Assembly: GCA_902363665.1 (NCBI GenBank)
Contig: CABJAW010000019.1
Span: 1-64,000 of the forward strand
From: Lachnospiraceae bacterium
GTDB lineage: Bacteria > Bacillota > Clostridia > Lachnospirales > Lachnospiraceae
Reading direction: 5' to 3'
Length of the DNA: 64,000 nucleotides
Shown: positions 35,394 to 44,643 of the stretch, one piece after another
Numbering within the stretch: position 1 is the first letter of the stretch
How the letters are laid out: every line of letters begins with the position of its first letter
The notes under the pieces: model-generated
The model's input: only the letters and a program-made list of their open reading frames with translations
Databases searched by the model: none
Told to the model about the DNA's origin: nothing
Program-made: the position numbers and the translations under genes

Positions 35394-37163
35394 CTACAGG
35401 GAAATATGCAGCCGTCCCAGTTCCTGCAGCCGTTTTCTTGCCTCTATCAGTTTCTGCAGTCCCTGTATATCTGCCGCACCCAGTTCTTTTGTTTTCTGCG
35501 TGATCCCATGGTTGACAACCTTGTAAATGCTCTCGCGGATCGCTTTTTCCTGCTCCGCCTGGCTTTCTGCCCGGACCTTTGTATTAAAGATCTGCGCTGC
35601 CGTTCTTTGCTGCTGCGGATCCGTAAAATGATTGATGATCCGTGCCGGGTTTAATTCTCCTTTTTCCAGCTGCTCATACAGCATTTCTGCCACCTCTTTG
35701 TACAGCTCGTCCGTAAAATCTTCCGGTTTTACATAAGCGGAAACGGTCTTATAAAGCCCTGGGTATTCACTGAGCCACGTCAGAAGAAGCCGCATGGACT
35801 TTAAGATACCGTCCTCTTTTTCCGGCCGTACCTGACGGCGCTCTGCTGACGTTGTTTTTGCCCGAAGCGGCACTCCCTGCATCAGGCAGTTCATAACCAT
35901 TTTCCTCATTCCGTCAAAGGAAATCTGATATTTCTCCGCCACTGCCTCAATATAATTTTCGCGCTCGATCTCAAGTTCAAACTCTGCGATTTTCGCCGCC
36001 ACTGCCTGAAAGAAACGCGTTTTTGACTCTGGATCTTTCATATCATAGTCTTTTTGCAGGATCGAAAGTTCAAACAGAAAACTGTTCTCTGCCTGATCGA
36101 TCCGTTCCTGAAAAGCATCTGTTCCGAGCGCTTTGATAAATTCATCCGGATCTTTATATGGATCCATATGGAGCACCTTTGTCGAAACGCCTGCCGCCTT
36201 AAGAAGCGGGATTGCCCGAAGTGCTGCCTTAATTCCAGCCTCATCACTGTCATAGGTCAGAATCACTTCATCCGTATAACGTTTCAGAAGCGATGCATGC
36301 TGGCTGGTCAGCGCCGTCCCAAGGGAGGCGACCGCATTCGTAAAGCCTGCCTGATGCATCGAGATCACATCCATATATCCCTCGCATACCAGTATATATT
36401 TTTTCCGTGAAGTCCGTGCAATATGTAAGCCATACAGATTCCGGCTTTTGTCAAATATCACCGTTTCCGGAGAGTTCAGGTACTTTGGCTTTGCGTCTCC
36501 CATCACTCTTCCGCCGAAGCCGATCACCTTTCCATTGATATCCATGATCGGAAACATGACCCGGTTCCAGAATTTGTCGTACATTCCCTGTCTCTCATTT
36601 ACGCTCATCAGTCCTGATTCTTTCATGAGTTCTTCGGAAATCCCCTTTTTTTTCAGATAGCGGTACAATTCATCGCTGTACGGTCCTGCATAACCAAGAC
36701 CAAACCTGCGCATCGTCTCATCGGAAAGTGCCCTTCCCTTCAGATACTCCATTGCCTTCTCCCCCTGTGGAGCACGCAGCTGATAATAAAAATACTTCGC
36801 CGCCATCTTGTTCACTTCCAGCACTGCGCTTTTTAAATCTCTCTGCTTTTTTGCTTCCTCCGAATATTCTACCTCCGGCAGGGAAACACCGGCCCGGTCT
36901 GCCAGCACTTTCAGTGCCTCCGGAAATGTATAGTTTTCGTATTCCATCAAAAATGTAAATACATTTCCGCCCGCACCACAGCCGAAGCAGTAGTACATCT
37001 GCTTGGATGGACTGACGGAAAACGAGGGTGATTTCTCGTTGTGAAACGGGCAGAGCCCAAAATAGGAGCTGCCCCGGCGCTGCAGTTTTACGTAACCGGA
37101 AATGACGTCAACGATGTCATTTCTGGCGCGGACTTCTTCAACAATGTCATCTGAATAATACAT
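35394..37163 (-). CDS. dnaG: DNA primase
   Basis: 589 residues from MYYSDDIVEE (ATG after AGAGAGGG). CHC2 zinc finger CPFHNEKSPSF...CFGCGAGG (40-65), RNA polymerase/TOPRIM core with EGYMDV, LGTAL and YDSDEAG, and a C-terminal DnaB-binding domain. Lays RNA primers for replication. Just upstream of rpoD (54 bp). A leader hairpin lies upstream at 37289-37325. Confidence 0.98.
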   Translation of the reverse strand: MYYSDDIVEEVRARNDIVDVISGYVKLQRRGSSYFGLCPFHNEKSPSFSVSPSKQMYYCFGCGAGGNVFTFLMEYENYTFPEALKVLADRAGVSLPEVEYSEEAKKQRDLKSAVLEVNKMAAKYFYYQLRAPQGEKAMEYLKGRALSDETMRRFGLGYAGPYSDELYRYLKKKGISEELMKESGLMSVNERQGMYDKFWNRVMFPIMDINGKVIGFGGRVMGDAKPKYLNSPETVIFDKSRNLYGLHIARTSRKKYILVCEGYMDVISMHQAGFTNAVASLGTALTSQHASLLKRYTDEVILTYDSDEAGIKAALRAIPLLKAAGVSTKVLHMDPYKDPDEFIKALGTDAFQERIDQAENSFLFELSILQKDYDMKDPESKTRFFQAVAAKIAEFELEIERENYIEAVAEKYQISFDGMRKMVMNCLMQGVPLRAKTTSAERRQVRPEKEDGILKSMRLLLTWLSEYPGLYKTVSAYVKPEDFTDELYKEVAEMLYEQLEKGELNPARIINHFTDPQQQRTAAQIFNTKVRAESQAEQEKAIRESIYKVVNHGITQKTKELGAADIQGLQKLIEARKRLQELGRLHISL

Positions 37164-37288
37164 GAAATGTATGCCCTCTCTGTGTAGGTGTAGTGGTAAA
37201 CAGCAACTGGAAAATGCTGCGCATTCCTCTCGCTGCTTTGGTTTTTCATTTCTTAGACTCAAGAAAATGCTGCGCATTTTCTTTCGTT

Positions 37289-37325
37289 AATAGAAATATA
37301 GAAGCTCCGCTTCTATATTTCTATT
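37289..37325. repeat. Perfect 17-bp inverted repeat in the dnaG leader
   Basis: AATAGAAATATAGAAGC, TCC, GCTTCTATATTTCTATT. It overlaps a likely -10 (TATAAT on the minus strand at 37323-37328) and is preceded on the same strand by a long A-rich tract. Upstream copies of GAAAATGCTGCGCATT occur at 37212-37234 and 37262-37280 and resemble the core of family A repeats. Confidence 0.75.
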
Positions 37326-37420
37326 ATATTCTTATCTTGTGTCTTTTTTCCATCTTTTTTCTAATTTTTTTCAATTTTTTATATTTTTTTCGGTCACTCA
37401 GTAATGGTACGCGGTATTTT

Positions 37421-39784
37421 TCACTTTGCGCAGTAATCTGTAATTGTGTAGCGTCTGCCATCGGTGGTGATCTGGATGGCGCCGGTGGCTGCGGTCGTAT
37501 GAATCTCACTGCCGATCGCCTCCAGACGTATGATGGTCTCAGGTGCCGGATGGCCGTAACGGTTTTCGGCACCACAGGAAATGACCGATACCCGCGGTCG
37601 GACCTGGGCAAGAAAGACGTCTGAGCTCCCGTTTTTTGAGCCGTGATGCCCGACCTTCAGGACGTCTGCCCGCAGCGCTCCCTGCGATGTCTCTGCCAGC
37701 TTTTTTTCCGCCGCGCCTTCCAGGTCTCCGGTAAACAGCATCCGAAATGTTCCATACCGGAACAGCAGCACCATGGAATCTTCATTCTTATCCCCGGTAA
37801 GTTCCGATGGATTCGGCGACAGACAGAAAAACCCCCAGTTCTCCGTTTCCATGCCACGGATCTCGCTGCCCGCTCTCATCTGAAGAACCCGGATTCCATT
37901 CGCCCCTCCAAGTTCACGGATCTTCTGAAAGTCTTCACTCCCGGCAGTCGGCGGGAGCACAAGATTTTTCAGCGTGATCCCATGGCTGTTTTTTCCGGTC
38001 AGGTTCTGCTCATACCCCTGCAAATACTGTTCAATTCCATTTGTGTGATCCGCATCCGCATGTGAGAGAAAAATATAATCTACCGTACTCACTCCATAAT
38101 ACCGCAGTGTCTGATCAAGTTCCTTCCAGATCTGCTTTTTACTGCTGCTTCCACCGTCGATCAGACAAACCTCTCCCCCCGGCATGCGAAGCAGTGTTCC
38201 ATCTCCCTGCCCGACATCCATGCACAGAATTTCCATCTGCTTTGGCGATGACGGCTGCAGTACCCCCATACAAAGCACAATGCAGATCATCCAGACTGCC
38301 CGCTTCAGATTACTGTTTTTTATCTGCCGGCCTGCATAAACGGCCGACAGGATCATCCCATAATAAAGCACGATCGTTTTCATTGCCGGACAGCCCAGGA
38401 TCTGCAAGGCCCCAGGGAGCAGCAGCATAAAATCACACAGCCATCCAAATATCCATAAAAGATAGTGAACCGGAGCCGCAAGAAAAATCCCTGCTGCTGC
38501 AAAAAATAAGCCGGCAGCCGCCCCTGCCATCCCGCTCCCCATCACGGCCGGAACAAGCGCCACCACGATCAGATTCAGAAAAATACTGTATACCGGAGTC
38601 TGATAAAAAAATCGCAGCGTCAACGGAAGCATGCCAAACCAGATTCCAAATCCGCTCACCAAAGCGCGAACGGCCCTCCCGCTCTGCTTTGCCCCAACTC
38701 CCACGAGCAGCTCCGGAATTAGAAATGCAAGGCAGAAGATTGCTGCAAATGAAAGCACAAACGAAGTATCCGTCAGATTCTGCGGATCACGCAGCAACAG
38801 TAAAATCCCCGCAAAACCAAGTGCGGTCTTTCCGTCATATTTTCTGCCGAAAGCCTGTGCGCCAAGCCAAAGTGCAAACATCAGAAGCGCCCGCAGTGCA
38901 GAAACACTGCCTCCGGTCATCACAGTAAACCCAGCCATGATACCGCCTGACAGAAGTGCCGCCACAGGTATCCCCGGCACACCCCTTCGCAGCACCTGGT
39001 ACAGCCCGGCTCCAAGCATTGAAAGATGAAGCCCCGAAATACTTGCGATATGTGCGATTCCACTCTCCTGATACTGCGTTTTCACATCAGAATCCATCCA
39101 TGCTTTTTCTCCAAACGCGAGCGCGGCCAGTGTCCTGGCCTCTTCTTCCTCCATAATGGTAAGACAGGAATCATCCAGCTTTCCGCGCAACCACTGCAAT
39201 GTCCTCAAAATTCTGCCGTTCCCGTTCTTTTTCCAGAGTACACGGACTTTTTTCATCTGGCAGACTACATTTTTTCGGTGATAATAGGAACGGGCATCAA
39301 ACTGCCCAGGGTTGCATGCCGGTTCGAACAGCTGCACTTCTCCCGACACGCGAACGCGGTCACCGATTTCTGCCGATGCCTTTTCCTGTGTAAGGGTAAA
39401 CGAGATGGCATGTGACTTTGGAAGTGTATTATCGGCAGAACTCGTTTTATCCACAGTCTGAAGCATCCTCTGCGCTGTCTCTGCTTCATTTTCGCTTCCT
39501 GCCCGCCAGGTGCTTTGACCTCTTTCGCAGATCACAAGTTCATCCGCTGCATACCGTATTCCATTCTCCGTCCGGCTGCACGCCCGAACTGTTCCTTCTA
39601 TAATAATACAGCGGTCAGAATCCGCCGCCTCCTTCAGCGCAGATTCTGACCGCACAAGTAAAGCCTCCTTTTTCGGAAGCTCTCTGTAATTCCACACAAC
39701 CGCATAAAGAATCACAACCGTACAGATCAAAAAAATCGGTCTCTTCCATATGATACTCCACAGAAATTCAAATCTGATTCTCAA
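37421..39784 (-). CDS. comEC: ComEC/Rec2 DNA uptake channel
   Basis: 787 residues. OB-fold region (about 50-180), a long Competence membrane domain with about ten helices (ALAFGEKAWMD, ISGLHLSMLGAGLY), and a C-terminal metallo-beta-lactamase-like domain with SHADADHTNG, DVGQGDGTLL and KVGHHGSKNG. It carries single-stranded DNA across the membrane and processes it. The start is TTG with no strong ribosome site; an ATG alternative was not found nearby. Together with the comEA-like gene at 43.0 kb this implies capacity for DNA uptake. Confidence 0.94.
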   Translation of the reverse strand: MRIRFEFLWSIIWKRPIFLICTVVILYAVVWNYRELPKKEALLVRSESALKEAADSDRCIIIEGTVRACSRTENGIRYAADELVICERGQSTWRAGSENEAETAQRMLQTVDKTSSADNTLPKSHAISFTLTQEKASAEIGDRVRVSGEVQLFEPACNPGQFDARSYYHRKNVVCQMKKVRVLWKKNGNGRILRTLQWLRGKLDDSCLTIMEEEEARTLAALAFGEKAWMDSDVKTQYQESGIAHIASISGLHLSMLGAGLYQVLRRGVPGIPVAALLSGGIMAGFTVMTGGSVSALRALLMFALWLGAQAFGRKYDGKTALGFAGILLLLRDPQNLTDTSFVLSFAAIFCLAFLIPELLVGVGAKQSGRAVRALVSGFGIWFGMLPLTLRFFYQTPVYSIFLNLIVVALVPAVMGSGMAGAAAGLFFAAAGIFLAAPVHYLLWIFGWLCDFMLLLPGALQILGCPAMKTIVLYYGMILSAVYAGRQIKNSNLKRAVWMICIVLCMGVLQPSSPKQMEILCMDVGQGDGTLLRMPGGEVCLIDGGSSSKKQIWKELDQTLRYYGVSTVDYIFLSHADADHTNGIEQYLQGYEQNLTGKNSHGITLKNLVLPPTAGSEDFQKIRELGGANGIRVLQMRAGSEIRGMETENWGFFCLSPNPSELTGDKNEDSMVLLFRYGTFRMLFTGDLEGAAEKKLAETSQGALRADVLKVGHHGSKNGSSDVFLAQVRPRVSVISCGAENRYGHPAPETIIRLEAIGSEIHTTAATGAIQITTDGRRYTITDYCAK

Positions 39785-39790
39785 TCCAAT

Positions 39791-40846
39791 TTACGCTTCT
39801 GTCTCTCCCCCGGTCCTGGGTGAAGTTTCCCCGGTTTCTTCACCTGCTGTATGCTCTGATATGCCCACTGCATCTTCTGTTGCAGTCTCCGGCACTTCTT
39901 TCTCCGTCAGAGACGTCTGTGTCTCTAATTCCGCTTCCTCAATGTAGCTGCGGTCCATCGTAAACGTCTGATCCAGATCCACGGTCTGACGGAATTTCAC
40001 ATCGCTCTCGCCCTCAACTTCAAACCTGACACCGGTAATCTCATCACATGTCTCACAGATGGAGTCCACGATCGCATAGAGTGCTGTCCTTGGGTCAACC
40101 ATACTCTCAGACGGCTCTTTGTTTGCCTCGCTGTCAAAATTGACTGTACAGATTCCCTTCTTGATCGAAACGCTCTGGATCTTCGTTGATTCCGGCAGCA
40201 CTGCTTTTCCGCCCTCAGATGGTCCCTCGATCAGCTGCTCAATCACAACACGCTCCAGCACCATGTTACTGGAATAATGGAGATTTCTTGCCTCTCTTAC
40301 CAGCTGTGTTCCATCTTCATTTGAAAAATACAGCGCAAGCTTTGCATAAAGATAGGAGTTGATTCCGCCCTCTTTCGTATCGATAAAGGAATCTGCATCC
40401 ATTGCCGGAACCGGCTGTCCCTGTGCATCGCACAGCTGCTCCTTCTCTACCGTGATCATAACCTTCGTCACACCCGGAATCTGTGAAAAGGTCTTCACCA
40501 CTGCTGCCCGCAGCAGTACCTCCTCTGTATTTCCAAGGTCATAATATTCCTTCGAAAAATCAATGCGCAGCGCATCGATTCCTCTCTCATACCCTTCCAC
40601 ACTGACATTTCCCTGCAGTGCACTCACAAAACCCGTCGTGGGCGGCTGCTGCATCATCTCAATCAGTTCGTCCATCAGCTCGTCAAAGGTCTGTGCCGAT
40701 GGAACATAATTGCTTTCCATTAGCCGCGTTCCAGCCGTATCCACATAATATACTGTATATCCGCTCTCTTCCTGCGGTGCTTTTCCGCATCCTGTCAGCA
40801 GAAAAATCATCACAAGCAGGAGCAGAAACTTCCCTTTTTTCTTCAC
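39791..40846 (-). CDS. GerMN-domain lipoprotein
   Basis: 351 residues. Lipobox LLTGC with Cys20 as lipidation site, then two GerMN-type domains (about 40-165 and about 185-310; the second has LYFSNEDGTQLV and VIEQLIEGP) and a Thr/Glu-rich tail (about 315-351). GTG start behind AAAGGA, a long spacer. GerMN domains occur in spore germination and in cell-wall lipoproteins linked to WalKR-like systems; the next genes upstream are such a kinase and regulator, which suggests a wall-related role. Function not fixed. Confidence 0.9.
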   Translation of the reverse strand: MKKKGKFLLLLVMIFLLTGCGKAPQEESGYTVYYVDTAGTRLMESNYVPSAQTFDELMDELIEMMQQPPTTGFVSALQGNVSVEGYERGIDALRIDFSKEYYDLGNTEEVLLRAAVVKTFSQIPGVTKVMITVEKEQLCDAQGQPVPAMDADSFIDTKEGGINSYLYAKLALYFSNEDGTQLVREARNLHYSSNMVLERVVIEQLIEGPSEGGKAVLPESTKIQSVSIKKGICTVNFDSEANKEPSESMVDPRTALYAIVDSICETCDEITGVRFEVEGESDVKFRQTVDLDQTFTMDRSYIEEAELETQTSLTEKEVPETATEDAVGISEHTAGEETGETSPRTGGETEA

Positions 40847-40864
40847 GAAACTGTTTCATCCTTT

Positions 40865-42292
40865 CTACGGCACATATTTCAGAGGAATCCGGACAGTAAA
40901 CGTCGTGCCTTCCCCTTCCTTGCTGTAAACCTTGATCGCACCGTGGTGCATCAGCACTGCACTTCTTGTGATCGCCAGTCCCAGACCTGTACCGCCGATC
41001 TCCCGTGAATGAGATTTGTCCACACGGTAAAACCGTTCAAAAATATGTTCCTGTGACTCCTCCGGGATTCCGATTCCGGAGTCCTCAACTTTCACATAAA
41101 AATATTTATTATCCACATTCAAAGAGACATGCACCCAGCCATTCTCTGTGTTATATTTGATTCCGTTTTCCACAAGATTGGAAAGCGCAAGGGTCAGCTT
41201 CGTCTCGTCAACTTCAGCAAAGACCGGTTTAAAGCTTTCAAGCACCAGATCAATTCCTCGCTTTGCCGCAATCGGGCGAAGCCGCTTTAAGATCAGCTCG
41301 ATCAGCTGGTTGATATTCGTCTCCTGAATGTTAACGTCTGAAGACTTCCGGTCCATCTTCACCAGGGAAAGAAGGTCCGTGATGATCTTGTTCTCGCGAT
41401 CGATCTCCTCTGCAATATCTCCCATAAATTCCTTATACAGCTCCGCCGGCACTTCATCCTGCGCAAGAAGGGAATCTGCCAGCACCTTCATTGAAGTGAT
41501 CGGTGTCTTCAGTTCATGTGAGACGTTTGATACAAACTCCTGTCTGGAATCCTCCTGCAGCTTCATGCGCCTGAGCATCCGGTTGTACGCTTCTGACAGC
41601 AGCTTTGTCTCCGTGTAATCCGGAATTGAGATCTCCTGATCCTCGATGACGCTTCCCCGTACTTCCTCCAGCGACTGTGTGATCTTTCCAAACGGCCTTG
41701 TCAGCAGACGCGCCATATAAAATGCAGTCATACAGATCAGGATGGTCAGTACCACCTGCAGAATCCATACAGTATTATTCAGGGCATCCCGTCCCTCATC
41801 AACGTCCTCCGTCGACACACTGACGATCAGAATACCTTCGATTTCTTTGGTGCCCTCCGCCTTGATCGGAACCGTCAGCTCCAGGAATTCATTTTCCTGA
41901 TTATAATTGGAAGAATCCGTGCCGAGAAACGATTCCAGCACTTCTTCCGAAATAATATATTTGTCCTCATCAATGCCAAACGTATCCCGGATAATGCGGA
42001 AATTACTGTTGACTACGATGACTCTTCCGTTGTAAAGATTTGCCAGCTGCTTCATCTGGCGATCCACCGCACTTGAGGAGGCTCCGTGAATGTAGCCGCT
42101 CTGGCTGATCTGCGACACCAGATCCTGGCACTGCCCCTGGATCATAGAGCGCTTCTGTGCGACCGACTGGGTCACATAGTTTTCAAGGATCACATACTTC
42201 ATCAGGAAGATCGGAATCATACCGACCAGAATGAATACAACAAAAATTCTGGCCTGCAGACTTTTAAAATAAGTCAGTGCCTTTGTCTTAAT
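40865..42292 (-). CDS. WalK/VicK-like sensor histidine kinase
   Basis: 475 residues if translation starts at ATT (42292), which overlaps the response regulator stop as ATTAA. No in-frame ATG, GTG or TTG lies at a sensible place: the ATG at 42388 and GTG at 42367 lie deep in the regulator and have no ribosome site, while homologues start with a K-T-K-x-L-T-Y-F-like sequence that begins here. Order: membrane helix, extracellular sensor (about 40-165), second helix, HAMP, HisKA with SHELKTP, HATPase with NLVENGIKYN and GGTGLGLAI. A WalK-like essential wall-homeostasis kinase is the best guess. Confidence 0.9.
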   Translation of the reverse strand: MKTKALTYFKSLQARIFVVFILVGMIPIFLMKYVILENYVTQSVAQKRSMIQGQCQDLVSQISQSGYIHGASSSAVDRQMKQLANLYNGRVIVVNSNFRIIRDTFGIDEDKYIISEEVLESFLGTDSSNYNQENEFLELTVPIKAEGTKEIEGILIVSVSTEDVDEGRDALNNTVWILQVVLTILICMTAFYMARLLTRPFGKITQSLEEVRGSVIEDQEISIPDYTETKLLSEAYNRMLRRMKLQEDSRQEFVSNVSHELKTPITSMKVLADSLLAQDEVPAELYKEFMGDIAEEIDRENKIITDLLSLVKMDRKSSDVNIQETNINQLIELILKRLRPIAAKRGIDLVLESFKPVFAEVDETKLTLALSNLVENGIKYNTENGWVHVSLNVDNKYFYVKVEDSGIGIPEESQEHIFERFYRVDKSHSREIGGTGLGLAITRSAVLMHHGAIKVYSKEGEGTTFTVRIPLKYVP

Positions 42293-42977
42293 GCTGGAAA
42301 TAATAACCCACTCCCCACTTTGTATGTACGTATTTCGGCTCGCTCGGATTTGCCTCGATCTTCTCACGCAGACGGCGGATGTGAACATCTACTGTACGCA
42401 CGTCTCCCGGATACTCATACCCCCACACAATGTTCAGAAGATTCTCTCTGCTGTATACTTTATTCGGATTAAATACGAGCAGCTCCAGCACATCAAATTC
42501 CTTTGCCGTCAGATTTACTTCTTTTCCGGCAATGCTGACTCTGCGTCCCTCACAGTCCATCACGAGATCGCCAACCTCCACGATCTTTCCCTTTGGCTCC
42601 TGTGCCGTCTTCTGAGATGTTCTCCGCATGATCGCTTTTAAGCGTGCCTTTACCTCCAGAATATTAAAAGGTTTTGTAATGTAATCATCCGCGCCGTACT
42701 CCAAGCCAAGGATCTTATCCATATCGTCACCTTTTGCCGTCAGCATGACGATTGGTACGTCCGAAAATTCTCTTACCTGCTGGCAGACCTGCAGACCATC
42801 CAGCTTCGGGAGCATCAGATCCAGAAGCATGATATCATATTCCTTTTCTCTTGCCATGCGTACCGCTTCTTCTCCGTCGTAGGCACAGTCCACTTCCATG
42901 TCGTCCTGCTCCAGACTGAATCGGATTCCCTTTACAATCAGCTTTTCATCGTCAACTACCAAAACCTTTTTTCCCAT
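42288..42977 (-). CDS. OmpR-family response regulator, WalR-like
   Basis: 229 residues. Receiver domain (1-118) with the acidic pocket VVDDE and phosphorylation site LLDLMLPK, the TAKGDD switch and KPFN; C-terminal winged helix with VDVHIRRLREKIE and the final GVGYYFQ. The stop is shared with the ATT start of the kinase. Upstream is a comEA-like gene 40 bp away; whether the same transcript includes it is unclear. Confidence 0.94.
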   Translation of the reverse strand: MGKKVLVVDDEKLIVKGIRFSLEQDDMEVDCAYDGEEAVRMAREKEYDIMLLDLMLPKLDGLQVCQQVREFSDVPIVMLTAKGDDMDKILGLEYGADDYITKPFNILEVKARLKAIMRRTSQKTAQEPKGKIVEVGDLVMDCEGRRVSIAGKEVNLTAKEFDVLELLVFNPNKVYSRENLLNIVWGYEYPGDVRTVDVHIRRLREKIEANPSEPKYVHTKWGVGYYFQH

Positions 42978-43017
42978 GCTGTTTTACTCCTTTATGTCAT
43001 AGCCCGTAACCTCCAGG

Positions 43018-43842
43018 CTACCTTACCGTTATCCTGTCTTTTATTCTGGAAAACACGCCTTCCTTGATCCCGGAGATCTGCAGCAGCTCCTGCGCATCCG
43101 AAAAACCCCCATGCTCCGACCGGTACTGCAAAATGGCTTCCGCCTTTGCCTCACCGATTCCGGGAAGCGTCATCAGTTCTTCCTTTGATGCCGTATTCAG
43201 ATCCACCAGATCGCCCCCGTCGGTTAAGGATACCTCCGCATCTCCTGCCGTTCCCGGATTTCGTGCAGCTTCCTCTCCACCAGACCAGCTGTCCCTGACC
43301 GGTTCCGTTTCCATCTGCCTCGTCTCTTCTTTCGAATAAACGTAAAGCTTCTGTGCATCCCCGATCACAGCCGCCTGATTCAGCCACTGCTCATCAGCCT
43401 CCGGAAGAAACCCTCCGGCAAGTGCAACAGCCTCGTAGACGCGCGTGCCTTCCGCCATCGGATAGACACCCGGATGCTGTACTGCACCGCAGACGTGGAC
43501 ATAGATGACCCTTTCCGTCTGTGACATTTCCTCTTCCGATGCCGGCTCCGCTGATTCAGGAACTGCCGGTTCAGCAGCTTTGTTCCTCTCAAAGCTGCCC
43601 GGTGATCCTTGCAAAACAGAAGCATTCTCCTCGCCCTGTACCTCTGCATTCTTTTCGTCTGCATCCGCACCCGCTGCCGTATCTGCTTCCTCGAAAGCCA
43701 CGCCTGACATCTGCACGTCCGGCTTTCGCGCACATCCGCTGCAAAGCGCAAAAAAACCTGCCAGCAGCGCAATGGCTACCCGGCTATGCTTTGTTTTCCA
43801 GTCTTTTTTCCAATTCTTTTTCTTCTTATTCTTTTTCTGCAT
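43018..43842 (-). CDS. comEA: ComEA-like lipoprotein with SLBB and helix-hairpin-helix domains
   Basis: 274 residues. A very basic N-terminus, a membrane/lipobox segment ending SGC (Cys about 37), a disordered acidic linker, an SLBB domain (about 107-170, VYVHVCGAVQHPGVYPM), and a C-terminal HhH pair (VDLNTASKEELMTLPGIG, GGFSDAQELLQISGI). ComEA binds incoming DNA outside the membrane and hands it to ComEC, which is 3.2 kb downstream on the same strand. The lipobox-like Cys is not standard for ComEA. Promoter at 43888-43916. Confidence 0.9.
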   Translation of the reverse strand: MQKKNKKKKNWKKDWKTKHSRVAIALLAGFFALCSGCARKPDVQMSGVAFEEADTAAGADADEKNAEVQGEENASVLQGSPGSFERNKAAEPAVPESAEPASEEEMSQTERVIYVHVCGAVQHPGVYPMAEGTRVYEAVALAGGFLPEADEQWLNQAAVIGDAQKLYVYSKEETRQMETEPVRDSWSGGEEAARNPGTAGDAEVSLTDGGDLVDLNTASKEELMTLPGIGEAKAEAILQYRSEHGGFSDAQELLQISGIKEGVFSRIKDRITVR

Positions 43843-43887
43843 ACCTTCCTTCAGTCAGAAACTGACGGTTCCCCGTATGCAACCTTT

Positions 43888-43916
43888 ATTGTAACGAAAA
43901 TTTAACCTTTTTGCAA
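43888..43916 (-). promoter_or_regulatory. Promoter of the comEA-like gene and two-component genes
   Basis: On the minus strand TTGCAA, 17-bp spacer, TACAAT, about 45 bp before the ATG. Confidence 0.6.
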
Positions 43917-43947
43917 CAGATATTTTATATTAAAATTTTCCTAAATT

Positions 43948-44376
43948 TCACCATTTAAACACTATAATGCCAGTCACAGAGACCAGAAGCCCAATCAGTT
44001 TCCGCCATTCAAACGGCTGTTTCTCCACGCCGAACATTCCAAACAGCTCGATCACATAAGCGACGGCCAGCTGCGAAATCACGATCAGCATCGCGGCGCG
44101 CGCCGGGCCGAGATCCGCCATGCTTTTTACCACCGTCACCGTGATAAACGCGCCGATCACACCGGCAAGCAGCATATAGGGCTGTTTCATATTTCCCAGT
44201 AAGAGAAAACTCGTCCGGTCTGTAAAAAGCCAGGCGGTAAGACAGACCAGAAGTGCCGTAAACTGCACAAAAGCAGACGATACCCACAGGCTCGTCTGCT
44301 TTGTTACTTCCGTATTAAATACTCCCTGAATACTCATCAGTGCGCCAGAGAGCAGCGCAATACAAACTCCAGACAT
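43948..44376 (-). CDS. YdcZ/DUF606-type small membrane transporter
   Basis: 142 residues from the ATG behind AAAGGAGAT. Four or five hydrophobic segments with the family start SGVCIALLSGALMSIQGVFN and the later DLGPARAAMLIVISQLAVAY. Members of this drug/metabolite-transporter group are one half or a short version of larger transporters; the substrate is unknown. It stands between the comEA promoter and a repeat region, as a single gene. Confidence 0.88.
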   Translation of the reverse strand: MSGVCIALLSGALMSIQGVFNTEVTKQTSLWVSSAFVQFTALLVCLTAWLFTDRTSFLLLGNMKQPYMLLAGVIGAFITVTVVKSMADLGPARAAMLIVISQLAVAYVIELFGMFGVEKQPFEWRKLIGLLVSVTGIIVFKW

Positions 44377-44464
44377 GGGATCTCCTTTCTGCAGGCTGCC
44401 ATAAAGCGGACAATCCGTCTTCGCTGTTTGCCATCTCATGACGGATTCTCTCTCCCCATGAAAT

Positions 44465-44493
44465 TCATGAACGCAGTTACCTTGCGTTCAAAA
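44465..44493. repeat. Small hairpin repeat, second copy of 32255-32282
   Basis: TCATGAACGCAGTTACCTTG continuing CGTTCAAAA. Preceded at about 44400-44425 by a degenerate family C module (AAGCGGACAATCCGTCTTCG). The gap 44377-44643 contains no gene. Confidence 0.6.
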
Positions 44494-44643
44494 CAGCCTT
44501 TTACAAAAAGTATATCCATTTTTTTATACGCTTATTCCTCAGATTTTGCACCGCACTCCTTCTTTTGCCTTGTTTCATCCACACCCTGGCAGAACAACGT
44601 ATCTGCCAGAAGTATTAAGCTTCCATATCAGGCACACGCTCTC

